Source: Elusimicrobiota bacterium (GTDB lineage: Bacteria > Elusimicrobiota > Elusimicrobia > UBA1565 > UBA9628). From it: a stretch of 5,325 nucleotides of DNA. Of the stretch, positions 1-5,325 are shown piece after piece. The position numbers and the translations under genes are program-made. The notes under the pieces were generated by a model. It made no database searches and had not been told where the DNA came from. It saw only the letters and a program-made list of their open reading frames with translations. Positions within the stretch are counted from its first letter, which is position 1. Every line of letters begins with the position of its first letter. The stretch is from NCBI GenBank assembly GCA_023249695.1, contig JAHFCD010000208.1, forward strand, positions 1 to 5,325, given 5' to 3'.

Positions 1-1
1 G

Positions 2-574
2 GTTTTCGAGCACATCGCGGGGCGGACCTTGCATCAGGTCATCGAACAGGAAAACAAGCTGTCGTTCGAGAAAGGCCGCGATCTGTTCCGTGGAGTGGCA
101 GCGGCACTGGACTACGCGCACGGCCGAGGCGTGATCCACCGCGATTTGAAGCCCGCGAATCTCATGCTGGACGGCGAGGGGCGGGTGCGGGTCATGGATT
201 TCGGGATCGCGCGCCTGACGGAGGAGGCCCTGAGCCGCCATTCCCGGACGAATTCCGTGGTGGGAACTCCCTTGTACATGGCTCCGGAGCAGGAGCAAGG
301 CGTCGCGCGCAAGGAGTCGGACGTGTATTCGACGGCCTTATGCCTTTACGAGGTGCTTACCGGCCGGCGGCCTTTCGCCGGGTCCGCGGCGGGACTCTTA
401 ATGAACAAGCTCAAGAGCGCTTACGAGCCCCCGTCCAAAATCGACGCGCGGCTGCCGCCTGGTCTCGATGAGGTTTTTGCGAAAGCGCTGGATCCCGACC
501 CGGATAGGCGCTACGCGACCGCCGGAAATCTGGCGCGCGCCCTCGAAAGTCTCGAGACCCCCCGCGCGGCCTAA
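2..574 (+). CDS. Ser/Thr protein kinase (Hanks/PknB type), 5'-truncated by window edge
   Basis: This is the C-terminal 190 residues of a eukaryotic-like Ser/Thr kinase, which transfers phosphate from ATP to Ser/Thr of target proteins. Reading is open from base 2, so the true start and the ATP-binding P-loop and Lys lie outside the window. The visible part begins at the hinge (VFEHIAGRTL). It then shows the catalytic loop VIHRDLKPAN with Asp48 of the fragment, the metal-binding DFG at 66-68, an activation segment rich in Ser/Thr, GTPLYMAPEQ (APE at 94-96), the ESDVYS helix and LTGRRPF. The chain stops at TAA directly after the last kinase helix (ALESLETPRAA). There is therefore no C-terminal transmembrane segment or PASTA/sensor domain; any sensor would have to be N-terminal, or the protein is soluble. 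A TTG at 29 is internal to the domain and is not the start. The next gene is a penicillin-binding protein on the same strand, 48 bp on. Co-function is only suggested. The family call is very safe; the substrate is unknown. Confidence 0.95.
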   Translation, partial: VFEHIAGRTLHQVIEQENKLSFEKGRDLFRGVAAALDYAHGRGVIHRDLKPANLMLDGEGRVRVMDFGIARLTEEALSRHSRTNSVVGTPLYMAPEQEQGVARKESDVYSTALCLYEVLTGRRPFAGSAAGLLMNKLKSAYEPPSKIDARLPPGLDEVFAKALDPDPDRRYATAGNLARALESLETPRAA

Positions 575-590
575 AAAGCGTTGTCCGTAA

Positions 591-602
591 GCCCGCGCGG
601 GC
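591..602. repeat. 12-bp GC-only perfect palindrome between kinase and PBP genes
   Basis: GCCCGCGCGGGC is its own reverse complement and sits 16 bp after the kinase stop. As RNA it could form a 4-bp stem with a 4-base loop. No T-run follows, so it is not a convincing intrinsic terminator. In DNA of this GC content such a palindrome can arise by chance. Confidence 0.3.
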
Positions 603-607
603 CCGAA

Positions 608-616
608 TGGTATCAT
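608..616 (+). promoter_or_regulatory. Putative extended -10 promoter of the PBP gene (TGGTATCAT)
   Basis: TGG followed by TATCAT fits the extended -10 pattern (TGn-TATnAT) of a housekeeping sigma factor and stands out as AT-rich in GC-rich DNA. It ends 7 bases before the A of the ATG at 623, about where transcription would start, so the message could be leaderless. No good -35 hexamer is seen at 16-18 bp; TTGTCC at 581-586 is 24 bp away. Prediction only. Confidence 0.4.
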
Positions 617-622
617 CAAGGC

Positions 623-2647
623 ATGCTCCGGGTCTGGATTCGTCGCGCGCTGATGGCCGCGGCGGCGGCGATGTTCGCCGCCGGCGCCGTCGTCGCCGGG
701 ATGTTCCTGTCGGGCTGGTGGCGCTACCATCAGCTCGAGGCGTCCATCATCGAGAAGATGGACTCCTACTACCTCAACCTGACGGTCCCGGGGCGCGAGG
801 AATACCTGCTCGGCGAAGACGAGGCGTTCGAGGTCCCGTACATGGCCTCGAAGCTGTCGGTCGCCGCCGCCCCGACGCGCATCCTCGACGCGAAGGACCG
901 CCTGATCGCTGAGTTCTCCGTCGAGAAGGGCCAGTACGTCCGCTCCCCCGACGATCTGCCGGCCTTTCTTAAAAAAGCCCTCGTCGCCAGCGAGGACGCC
1001 CACTTCTACGACCATCACGGCGTGGACTGGAGGGCGACCGCGCGCGCGGTCGTCGTGACCTTGACCGGCCTCCGGCGCAGCCAGGGCGGCTCGACCTTGA
1101 CGCAGCAGCTCGCCAAGCAGATGTTCACGACCCGCAAGCGCACCGCCGGCCGAAAGATTTTTGAGTATTTCTGCGTCAGGAAGCTCGAGCAGAAGTTCAC
1201 GAAGGATCAGATCCTCATGATGTACCTCAACTTCGCCTACTTCGGCCACGGCGCCTTCGGCGTCGAGTCCGCGTCGCGCTACTACTTCGGCAAGCCGACC
1301 TCCGCCCTCGACGTCGGCGAGTCGGCGATGATGGTCGGCATCATCCCGAGCCCGAACAAGTATTCGCCGCTCGACTCCCCGGAGCTCGCCCGCCCGCGCC
1401 AGCGCACCGTGCTCAAGCGCATGGCCCGCAACGGCTATCTTCCGGACAGCTCGGTCGAGCGCATCGAGGGGGAGTTCTGGGAGCGGTTCTCCCATCGCGC
1501 GAGCGTGCCCGAGGTCTCCTTCTGGCGCACGCGCGTCAACGAGGCGCCCTACGTCGTCGAGTACGTGCGCCGCCAGATGCTGCGCGCGTACACGAAGGAG
1601 CGCCTTCTGCGCGGCGGTCTGACGATCCGCACCACCTTCGACCTCGACGCGCAGAAGGCCGCCCAGCGCGCCCTGCGCGAGCGCCTCGCCAAGGAGAACG
1701 ACCCCGCGGCCAAGCCCGACGAGGACGGCGAGCCCGCCGGAAAGGCGGCTCCCGTCGAAGGCGCGCTCGCGGCCCTCGATCCGCGCGACGGATCGCTCCT
1801 GGCCCTGGTCGGGGGCACCGGCTTCAGCTTCCAAAACCAGCTCGACCGCGCGACCGACGGGCGCCGGCTGATGGGCTCCTCGGTCAAGCCGTTCGTCTGG
1901 GCCGAGGCGTACGAGAGCGGACGCTTCAAGGCGGGCGACACGATGCTCGACGCCCCGGTCACCTACAAGATCGGCGGCGGCCGCAAATGGTCGCCGCACA
2001 ACTACGGCAACAAGTATTACGGGGAGGTCCGCCTCGACTTCGCCCTGTGGAAGTCGCTGAACTCGATCGCGATCAAGCTCCTCAAGGAAGTCGACATCGA
2101 TCATGTGCTCGAGGCGCTGTCGAAGGCGAGCGGCGTCCCCATCGAGCGCCTGCCGCGCAACCTGTCCCTGGCTCTCGGCACCGCGGACATCTCGCCCGTC
2201 CAAATGGCCGCCGCTTACGCCGCCTTTGCCAACGGCGGCCGCGCCGTCCGCCCCTGGTGGCTGCGCCGCATCGAAGACCGGGACGGGAAGGTCTTGAACG
2301 AGAGCGAGGCCCCGAAAGCCGAGGGCGCCGTCGTCTTCTCCTCGGCCACCGCGCGCGCGATGATCGACACGATGCGCGGCGTCCTGGGCCCGGAGGGCAC
2401 CGCCTACGCGTCCGCGCGCCGGATCGGCTTCAACGTCCCGGCCGCGGGAAAGACCGGCACCACCAACGACTACCGCGACGCCTGGTTCGCCGGCGTCACC
2501 CCCGACCTCTCGGCCGCCGTCTGGATCGGCCACGACGACATGCGCACCGCGATGTCCCCCGGCAAGGCCGGCGGCTCCATCGCCGCCCCCGCCTGGATGT
2601 CCTTCGTCAAGGAAATCTACCTCTCCAAGCCCACGCGGGAATTTTAG
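623..2647 (+). CDS. Bifunctional class A penicillin-binding protein (PBP1a family: GT51 transglycosylase + transpeptidase)
   Basis: This inner-membrane enzyme polymerises lipid II into glycan strands and cross-links their peptides in the periplasm. It has 674 residues: a short basic cytoplasmic N-terminus (MLRVWIRR), one Ala-rich membrane segment at about 10-30, then GT51. The GT51 motifs are EDxxFxxHxG (catalytic Glu124, Phe128, His131, Gly133), GGSTLTQQ at 155-162, RKxxE at 177-181, KxxIxxxYxN at 194-203 and RQRTVL at 259-264. The transpeptidase domain has SxxK at 419-422 (nucleophile Ser419, Lys422), SLN at 478-480 and KTGTT at 610-614, so both activities should be intact. A charged, Pro/Ala-rich insert lies at about 356-380. 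The protein is shorter than E. coli PBP1A and shows no obvious OB-like insert. I chose ATG 623 because it directly precedes the membrane anchor; TTG at 581 would add 14 unremarkable residues. There is no well-spaced Shine-Dalgarno: AAGG ends 1 base before the ATG. The stop TAG abuts the REP-like repeat. The family call is near certain; which paralogue (1a, 1c or 2d-like) is not settled. Confidence 0.96.
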   Translation: MLRVWIRRALMAAAAAMFAAGAVVAGMFLSGWWRYHQLEASIIEKMDSYYLNLTVPGREEYLLGEDEAFEVPYMASKLSVAAAPTRILDAKDRLIAEFSVEKGQYVRSPDDLPAFLKKALVASEDAHFYDHHGVDWRATARAVVVTLTGLRRSQGGSTLTQQLAKQMFTTRKRTAGRKIFEYFCVRKLEQKFTKDQILMMYLNFAYFGHGAFGVESASRYYFGKPTSALDVGESAMMVGIIPSPNKYSPLDSPELARPRQRTVLKRMARNGYLPDSSVERIEGEFWERFSHRASVPEVSFWRTRVNEAPYVVEYVRRQMLRAYTKERLLRGGLTIRTTFDLDAQKAAQRALRERLAKENDPAAKPDEDGEPAGKAAPVEGALAALDPRDGSLLALVGGTGFSFQNQLDRATDGRRLMGSSVKPFVWAEAYESGRFKAGDTMLDAPVTYKIGGGRKWSPHNYGNKYYGEVRLDFALWKSLNSIAIKLLKEVDIDHVLEALSKASGVPIERLPRNLSLALGTADISPVQMAAAYAAFANGGRAVRPWWLRRIEDRDGKVLNESEAPKAEGAVVFSSATARAMIDTMRGVLGPEGTAYASARRIGFNVPAAGKTGTTNDYRDAWFAGVTPDLSAAVWIGHDDMRTAMSPGKAGGSIAAPAWMSFVKEIYLSKPTREF

Positions 2648-2675
2648 GTGTCAGGCCCGCGAATTCGTTGAATTC
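2648..2675 (+). repeat. REP-like repeat, copy A (intergenic, between convergent genes)
   Basis: This is a 28-bp element: GTGTCAGGCC, then CGC, then GAATTCGTTGAATTC. It matches copy B at 4662-4689 in 26 of 28 positions and has the same orientation. The right half is a 6-bp inverted repeat (GAATTC) around a GTT loop. GCC at 2655-2657 (read as G2655-C2656-C2657) can also pair with GGC at 2677-2679 across an internal loop, giving a REP-style imperfect hairpin. It begins on the base after the PBP stop and ends 5 bases before the stop of the convergent lipoprotein gene, a typical place for REP elements. A transposase of the REP-associated family lies 2 kb away. That it is a substrate of this transposase is inference. 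Confidence 0.7.
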
Positions 2676-2680
2676 AGGCG

Positions 2681-3145
2681 TTAGCGGGACGCCGCGGGGT
2701 CGCGGCTGATCGCGAGGGAAGGGGCTCCATCAGGAGCGAAGCGAAGAGTCATGCGGGCGATCGTGCCGTCTTCGACGCGTACGAAGCGCTCTCGCGGCTG
2801 CTGCGCCTCGGGCAGGAGCGTCCACTCGCCGATCGGCGGCAGGAACCAGTGCTCGAGGCGCACGGGTTGATTGCCCGTCGCCACCTTCAGCCGGGCGCGT
2901 TTTTCCTGCGAGCGGGGGCCGACCGCGGTCCGGCCCGTCTCCTTTCCGTCGACGAAGATCTTGGTGAAGGAAACTCCCTCGTCGTCCGCGTTGGGCACGG
3001 CCTCGACGACCACGAGTTCGAAGTTGGGATCCTTGACCTCGACGACCGCGACGGTCGAGGGCGGCGGCGGGGCTTTGGGAAATTCGGCCGCCTTCGGTCC
3101 CGCGCAGGCCGCGAGGATGAGCGCAAGCAGCGGAAACGGCTTCAT
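2681..3145 (-). CDS. Small lipoprotein of unknown function with a PEGA-like stretch
   Basis: This is a 154-residue predicted lipoprotein. MKPFPLLALILAAC is a short type II signal peptide with lipobox LAAC and the acylated Cys at 14, so the mature protein should be anchored in the envelope. A Pro/Lys/Ala linker follows (about 15-30, KAPPPPS), then a beta-rich region. IFVDGKETGRTAVG at about 63-76, followed by ARLKVATGNQPVRLEHWF, looks like the PEGA motif (DGk-x-G-x-T, then a charged strand). PEGA is a small surface beta-domain; this is resemblance by eye and not certain. The remainder (LLPEAQQPRERFVRVEDGTIARMTLRF) is not recognised. The ATG overlaps the TGA of the upstream gene in ATGA, so it is the second gene of an operon and probably translationally coupled. 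No Shine-Dalgarno is visible, which fits coupling. The stop lies 5 bp beyond repeat copy A and faces the PBP gene. No enzyme motif was seen. Confidence 0.85.
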   Translation of the reverse strand: MKPFPLLALILAACAGPKAAEFPKAPPPPSTVAVVEVKDPNFELVVVEAVPNADDEGVSFTKIFVDGKETGRTAVGPRSQEKRARLKVATGNQPVRLEHWFLPPIGEWTLLPEAQQPRERFVRVEDGTIARMTLRFAPDGAPSLAISRDPAASR

Positions 3146-4707
3146 TTCGCGCGCACGCGGAACGAGTATTTATCCCGCACGTTGTTGTGAGCGGCGTCGG
3201 CGGGCTTCAGGCGTACGACATAGGTCCCGCGATCGAGCTCGCGCTCGATCGAAACCGGCTCGCCGGACTTCGGCGCGGCCGCCGCGGCGACCTCTTTATA
3301 TTCCTGATCGAACAAGACGAGCGTCGGCGCGACGTTGATAACGCCGGTCAGCTCGAGGACGACCACGCCCTTTTGGTAAAGGTTGAACTCGTACCAGTCC
3401 TCGTCGCCCTTCGGCGCGAAATAGCCGTCGACGGAATCGCCGACTTTCAGCGACTGGACGGTGCCGCTGGAGTTGTTCGGCTCCCACTCGAGGCCAGGCT
3501 GCCACGGGATCAGCTTCCGCGTCAGCCCGTACGACTGCCGGCTATCCGACTTCTTGCCGGATTTCTCCGATACGACGAGATGGTAGTCGCCCCCCGCCAG
3601 CCCCCAGCCCGTCATGACCTCGGGCTGCTCCTTGCCCATGTTGTCGATGAACGAGACTTCGTTGCCGAGGCCGTCGCGCAACGATAAGGTCAAGTCCATG
3701 CCGGCGAGGCCCGACAGTTCCGAGCGAAGGAGCTGCTTCGTTCCGCTGTCGACCGTGACCTTGTACCAGTCCTGATCCGCGGCGGGAGCGACCGTGCCGG
3801 AGATCGAGTCGAGCCCGAGGGGCGTCGCGTCGGCGCGCTGGTCGTTAGGCTCGAATTCGGTCGCGCCTTGATACGGAAGCAGCTCCGTTAGAAGATCGTA
3901 GGTCACGTCGGGGTTCCCCGCGTTCTTGTACTTCGAGCGCAGGCGAAGCTGAAACTTGCCCGGACCGCGCACGCCGAAATTCCGCAGGCTCTCGCCCTCG
4001 CCGATGCCGCCCGCGTCGAGCTCCTTGAGCTTGTAGCCGTTCGTGTCGTACACCTCGAGGATCGCGTCGACCTTGGTCACTTCGCTCACGTCGATGTTGA
4101 GCAGGAAGAGTCCGGGCTTCGAGACCTCGATGGAGTACCAGTCTTCCTCGGCCGCCTCCGGGTCCTCGGATAGCAGCTGCTTGGCGGGCCAATAATGACC
4201 TTTCGCCAGGCCGCCGGCTTCCACGGTTTGGGCCGTGAGCGCGGTGTCGTTCGGCTCACGTTCGCGCCCCGCGGCCCCGTCGAGCTTCGTCTGCAATTCG
4301 TAGACCTGCGCCGGATTATTCGCCTTCTCGTTCTTGTTCGAGACGACGAGATAGTACGCGCCCGCGGAAACGCCGAGATCGAGAAGCTGTTCGTCGCCGC
4401 CGACGGTGGTCTCGTCCACGCGCTTGAGCTCGCGCCGGTCCTTGTCGAAAAATGAAATCACGAAGTCGACGTCCTTGATCCCGCCGAGTTTCACCGCAAG
4501 GACGCCCTCCGCCAGCGAATCCAGCCGGTACCAATCCTGGTCTTTCGGATTGCCGATCGTCCCCGTCGCCTTGCCGCCCGGCTTCAGCATCGACGCCTGC
4601 TGATAAGAGTCATTCGGCTCCGACTCTTTTGTAGGCCCGCAGGCTCCCAGGAGAACAAGGAGTGTCAGGCCAGCTAATTCGTTGAATTCTCGGCGTCGAG
4701 GGAACAT
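3142..4707 (-). CDS. Lipoprotein with four EPND/DWY (PPC-type) repeats
   Basis: This is a predicted envelope lipoprotein of 521 residues. The signal peptide is MFPRRREFNELAGLTLLVLLGAC, with basic n-region RRR, an h-region at 11-22 and lipobox LGAC (Cys23). The mature protein is built of four related units, each opening with EPND or EPNN (residues 30, 151, 286, 409) and carrying a D-W-Y motif about 27-37 residues later (58-60, 189-191, 313-315, 437-439). Each ends in a G-x-Y-x-L/V-x-V/L strand such as GAYYLVVS and GDYHLVVS. This is the pattern of bacterial prepeptidase C-terminal (PPC) beta-sandwich domains, usually appended to secreted proteases; here no catalytic domain is present. A binding or scaffold role is inference. 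The start is ATG 4707: the frame stays open to 4920, but that extension lacks an export signal and is antisense to the transposase, and no other ATG/GTG/TTG lies between 4707 and the lipobox. Codons 7-15 are made of repeat copy B. It is the first gene of an operon with the small lipoprotein. No Shine-Dalgarno is visible. Confidence 0.9.
   Translation of the reverse strand: MFPRRREFNELAGLTLLVLLGACGPTKESEPNDSYQQASMLKPGGKATGTIGNPKDQDWYRLDSLAEGVLAVKLGGIKDVDFVISFFDKDRRELKRVDETTVGGDEQLLDLGVSAGAYYLVVSNKNEKANNPAQVYELQTKLDGAAGREREPNDTALTAQTVEAGGLAKGHYWPAKQLLSEDPEAAEEDWYSIEVSKPGLFLLNIDVSEVTKVDAILEVYDTNGYKLKELDAGGIGEGESLRNFGVRGPGKFQLRLRSKYKNAGNPDVTYDLLTELLPYQGATEFEPNDQRADATPLGLDSISGTVAPAADQDWYKVTVDSGTKQLLRSELSGLAGMDLTLSLRDGLGNEVSFIDNMGKEQPEVMTGWGLAGGDYHLVVSEKSGKKSDSRQSYGLTRKLIPWQPGLEWEPNNSSGTVQSLKVGDSVDGYFAPKGDEDWYEFNLYQKGVVVLELTGVINVAPTLVLFDQEYKEVAAAAAPKSGEPVSIERELDRGTYVVRLKPADAAHNNVRDKYSFRVRAK
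4662..4689 (+). repeat. REP-like repeat, copy B (inside lipoprotein signal-peptide codons)
   Basis: This 28-bp element is GTGTCAGGCC, then AGC, then TAATTCGTTGAATTC. It differs from copy A at two positions (4672 and 4675). The hairpin core is AATTC-GTT-GAATT, with an outer GCC/GGC pairing available (GGC at about 4692-4694). It lies 45 bp upstream of the transposase ATG and in the same direction. On the minus strand it encodes E7-F-N-E-L-A-G-L-T15 of the lipoprotein signal peptide. Confidence 0.7.
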
Positions 4708-4734
4708 TTTCAGGGGGTCAATCGTATGATAGGT
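4708..4734. promoter_or_regulatory. 27-bp divergent intergenic region with overlapping -10-like boxes
   Basis: This is all the sequence between the two divergent ATGs. On the plus strand TATGAT at 4725-4730 ends 5 bases before the transposase ATG. On the minus strand the overlapping TATCAT (4731 down to 4726) lies 18 bases before the lipoprotein ATG, leaving a leader of roughly 12 bases. The two boxes share five bases, so transcription in the two directions could compete. No -35 hexamer was found for either strand, so this rests on the -10 matches alone. Confidence 0.3.
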
Positions 4735-5325
4735 ATGAGTCGACGACCAAGAATACATTATCCCGGCGCCGTCTATCATGTGATGGCCCGGGGCGTGAAC
4801 GGACAGGCGGTCTTTATCGACGACCTGGACCGCCGGAAATTTCTGCGGTCCCTTGAGCGAATAAAGCTCGAAACCGGCGCGACTATTTACGCTTTCTGCC
4901 TTATGGGCAATCACTTCCATTTGGCGATCAAAGTGGCGACCGTGCCTCTCTGTTCCGTCATCCAGAGGATACTCACCGGATACTCAATAACTTTCAATCA
5001 AAGACATGGCCGGACGGGGCATGTGTTCCAGGCGCGCTATAAATCGATTCTATGCCTCGACGATCGCTATCTCTTGGGCCTTATCCAATATATTCAGATG
5101 AACCCGGTGCGAGCCGGGCTGGTTGAAAGCCCAATGGACTGGCCTTGGTCGAGCCGTTCCCCTGTGGAGGCCCCCAATCTTGATGAATTCGATCCATGGC
5201 AATCGGAAGACGTTAACCCGTCCTTGACACGGCCTCGCATGGATCCGGAATTAACGCTTTCGGACATCGGCGCAAGAGCATGCGAGGCGGTTGGAATCGA
5301 GCTGGGGTCGCTGCGAACTAAAACT
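4735..5325 (+). CDS. rayT: REP-associated tyrosine transposase (RAYT, Y1/HUH family), 3'-truncated by window edge
   Basis: This is a single-strand DNA transposase of the TnpA_REP (Y1) family; related enzymes nick and join REP/BIME hairpin DNA through a 5'-phosphotyrosine. The frame has 197 codons with no stop to the window end. The N-terminus MSRRPRIHYPGAVYHVMARG is the classic family opening. LMGNHFHL carries the HUH metal ligands (His60, Phe61, His62). HGRTGHVFQARYKS at about 91-104 and LIQYIQMNPVRAGLV follow, with nucleophile Tyr119, then MDWPWSS. All catalytic residues are present, so it looks functional. Residues 172-197 (ELTLSDIGARACEAVGIELG, then SLRTKT) resemble the start of the DnaA domain-IV-like helix-turn-helix found at the C-terminus of some relatives; it is cut by the edge. 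Codons are richer in A/T than in neighbouring genes. The start ATG 4735 follows AGGT, too close for a standard Shine-Dalgarno. It is divergent from the lipoprotein operon, with repeat copy B just upstream. Confidence 0.93.
   Translation, partial: MSRRPRIHYPGAVYHVMARGVNGQAVFIDDLDRRKFLRSLERIKLETGATIYAFCLMGNHFHLAIKVATVPLCSVIQRILTGYSITFNQRHGRTGHVFQARYKSILCLDDRYLLGLIQYIQMNPVRAGLVESPMDWPWSSRSPVEAPNLDEFDPWQSEDVNPSLTRPRMDPELTLSDIGARACEAVGIELGSLRTKT

Larger units (their letters stand above)
4662..5325 (+). mobile_element. Candidate RAYT/REP unit (repeat copy B plus transposase), right end outside the window
   Basis: The repeat, the short intergenic region and the transposase lie together. The transposase gene is lower in G+C than its surroundings (hand counts of three 60-base lines at 4741, 4981 and 5041 give about 58, 50 and 42%, against about 73% for a line of the PBP gene). 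RAYT genes are typically flanked by REP hairpins, so a second flanking copy would be expected past base 5325. The left boundary at 4662 is a proposal from the repeat's edge; no target-site duplication is visible. Confidence 0.45.

Noticed and set aside
591..602. GC palindrome as an intrinsic terminator for the kinase gene
   Set aside because: The stem is only 4 bp with a loop and there is no following T-run, so it is listed only as a palindrome.
398..2533. Very long open frame (711 codons) on the minus strand, antisense to kinase and PBP
   Set aside because: It is the usual shadow of a high-GC gene. The opposite strand encodes a PBP with every catalytic motif, while the antisense product is a featureless Arg/Ala/Gly/Asp-rich chain with no domain.
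1987..2709. 240-codon plus-strand frame overlapping the 3' half of the PBP gene and running through repeat copy A
   Set aside because: Arg/Pro-rich composition typical of a +1 shadow frame, with no motif and no plausible start context.
2849..3338. Plus-strand open frames opposite the lipoprotein operon
   Set aside because: The minus strand carries two genes with lipoboxes, joined by an ATGA overlap. The plus-strand products are low-complexity and without recognisable features.
4631..4634. GTAG next to a GC-rich stretch close to repeat copy B, recalling the GTAG guide tetranucleotide of enterobacterial REPs
   Set aside because: It is not present next to copy A and lies in the codons just after the lipobox Cys (GPT), so it is best explained as coding sequence.
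4708..4920. N-terminal extension of the PPC lipoprotein frame by 71 codons to an upstream ATG
   Set aside because: It lies antisense to the conserved catalytic part of the transposase and would bury the signal peptide inside the protein. ATG 4707 gives a normal lipoprotein.
5185..5190. GAATTC inside the transposase gene as a third repeat copy
   Set aside because: Neither the second GAATTC nor the GTGTCAGGCC part is present; a lone 6-mer is expected by chance.
1..5325. CRISPR array, tRNA or rRNA genes, riboswitch
   Set aside because: No regularly spaced repeats, tRNA-like cloverleaf or rRNA sequence was seen. Nearly all of the window is protein-coding and the gaps are 48, 33 and 27 bp.

Overview
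This 5.3 kb window is GC-rich (about 73% G+C in a hand-counted 60-base line of the penicillin-binding protein gene). It looks like the chromosome of a diderm bacterium with a eukaryotic-like Ser/Thr kinase, two lipoproteins and a REP-type transposase. No sequence here fixes the phylum. The combination would fit an Elusimicrobiota- or Myxococcota-like lineage, but that is only a guess from gene content.

Layout, left to right. (1) 2-574 (+): the 3' part of a Hanks-type Ser/Thr protein kinase gene, cut by the window edge. (2) 623-2647 (+): a complete bifunctional class A penicillin-binding protein (glycosyltransferase GT51 plus transpeptidase) with all catalytic motifs, preceded by an extended -10-like box placed so that the mRNA could be leaderless. 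(3) 2648-2675: copy A of a 28-bp REP-like repeat, filling the gap between two convergent genes. (4) 4707-2681 (-): a two-gene operon of lipoproteins overlapping by ATGA, one with four EPND/DWY PPC-type repeats and one small with a PEGA-like stretch. (5) 4662-4689: copy B of the repeat, lying inside the signal-peptide codons of the larger lipoprotein. (6) 4735-5325 (+): a Y1/HUH transposase of the REP-associated family (RAYT), open at the right edge and divergent from the lipoprotein operon with only 27 bp between the two ATGs.

The kinase, the peptidoglycan synthase and the lipoproteins all suit an envelope-related neighbourhood, but nothing in the sequence proves they work together. The most interesting point is the relation between the RAYT and the repeat. 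Both copies match at 26 of 28 positions, share a GAATTC-GTT-GAATTC type hairpin and face the same way. Copy B lies just upstream of the transposase and supplies codons 7-15 of a lipoprotein signal peptide. A mobile repeat therefore appears to have become the export signal, and perhaps the start and promoter, of a host lipoprotein gene.
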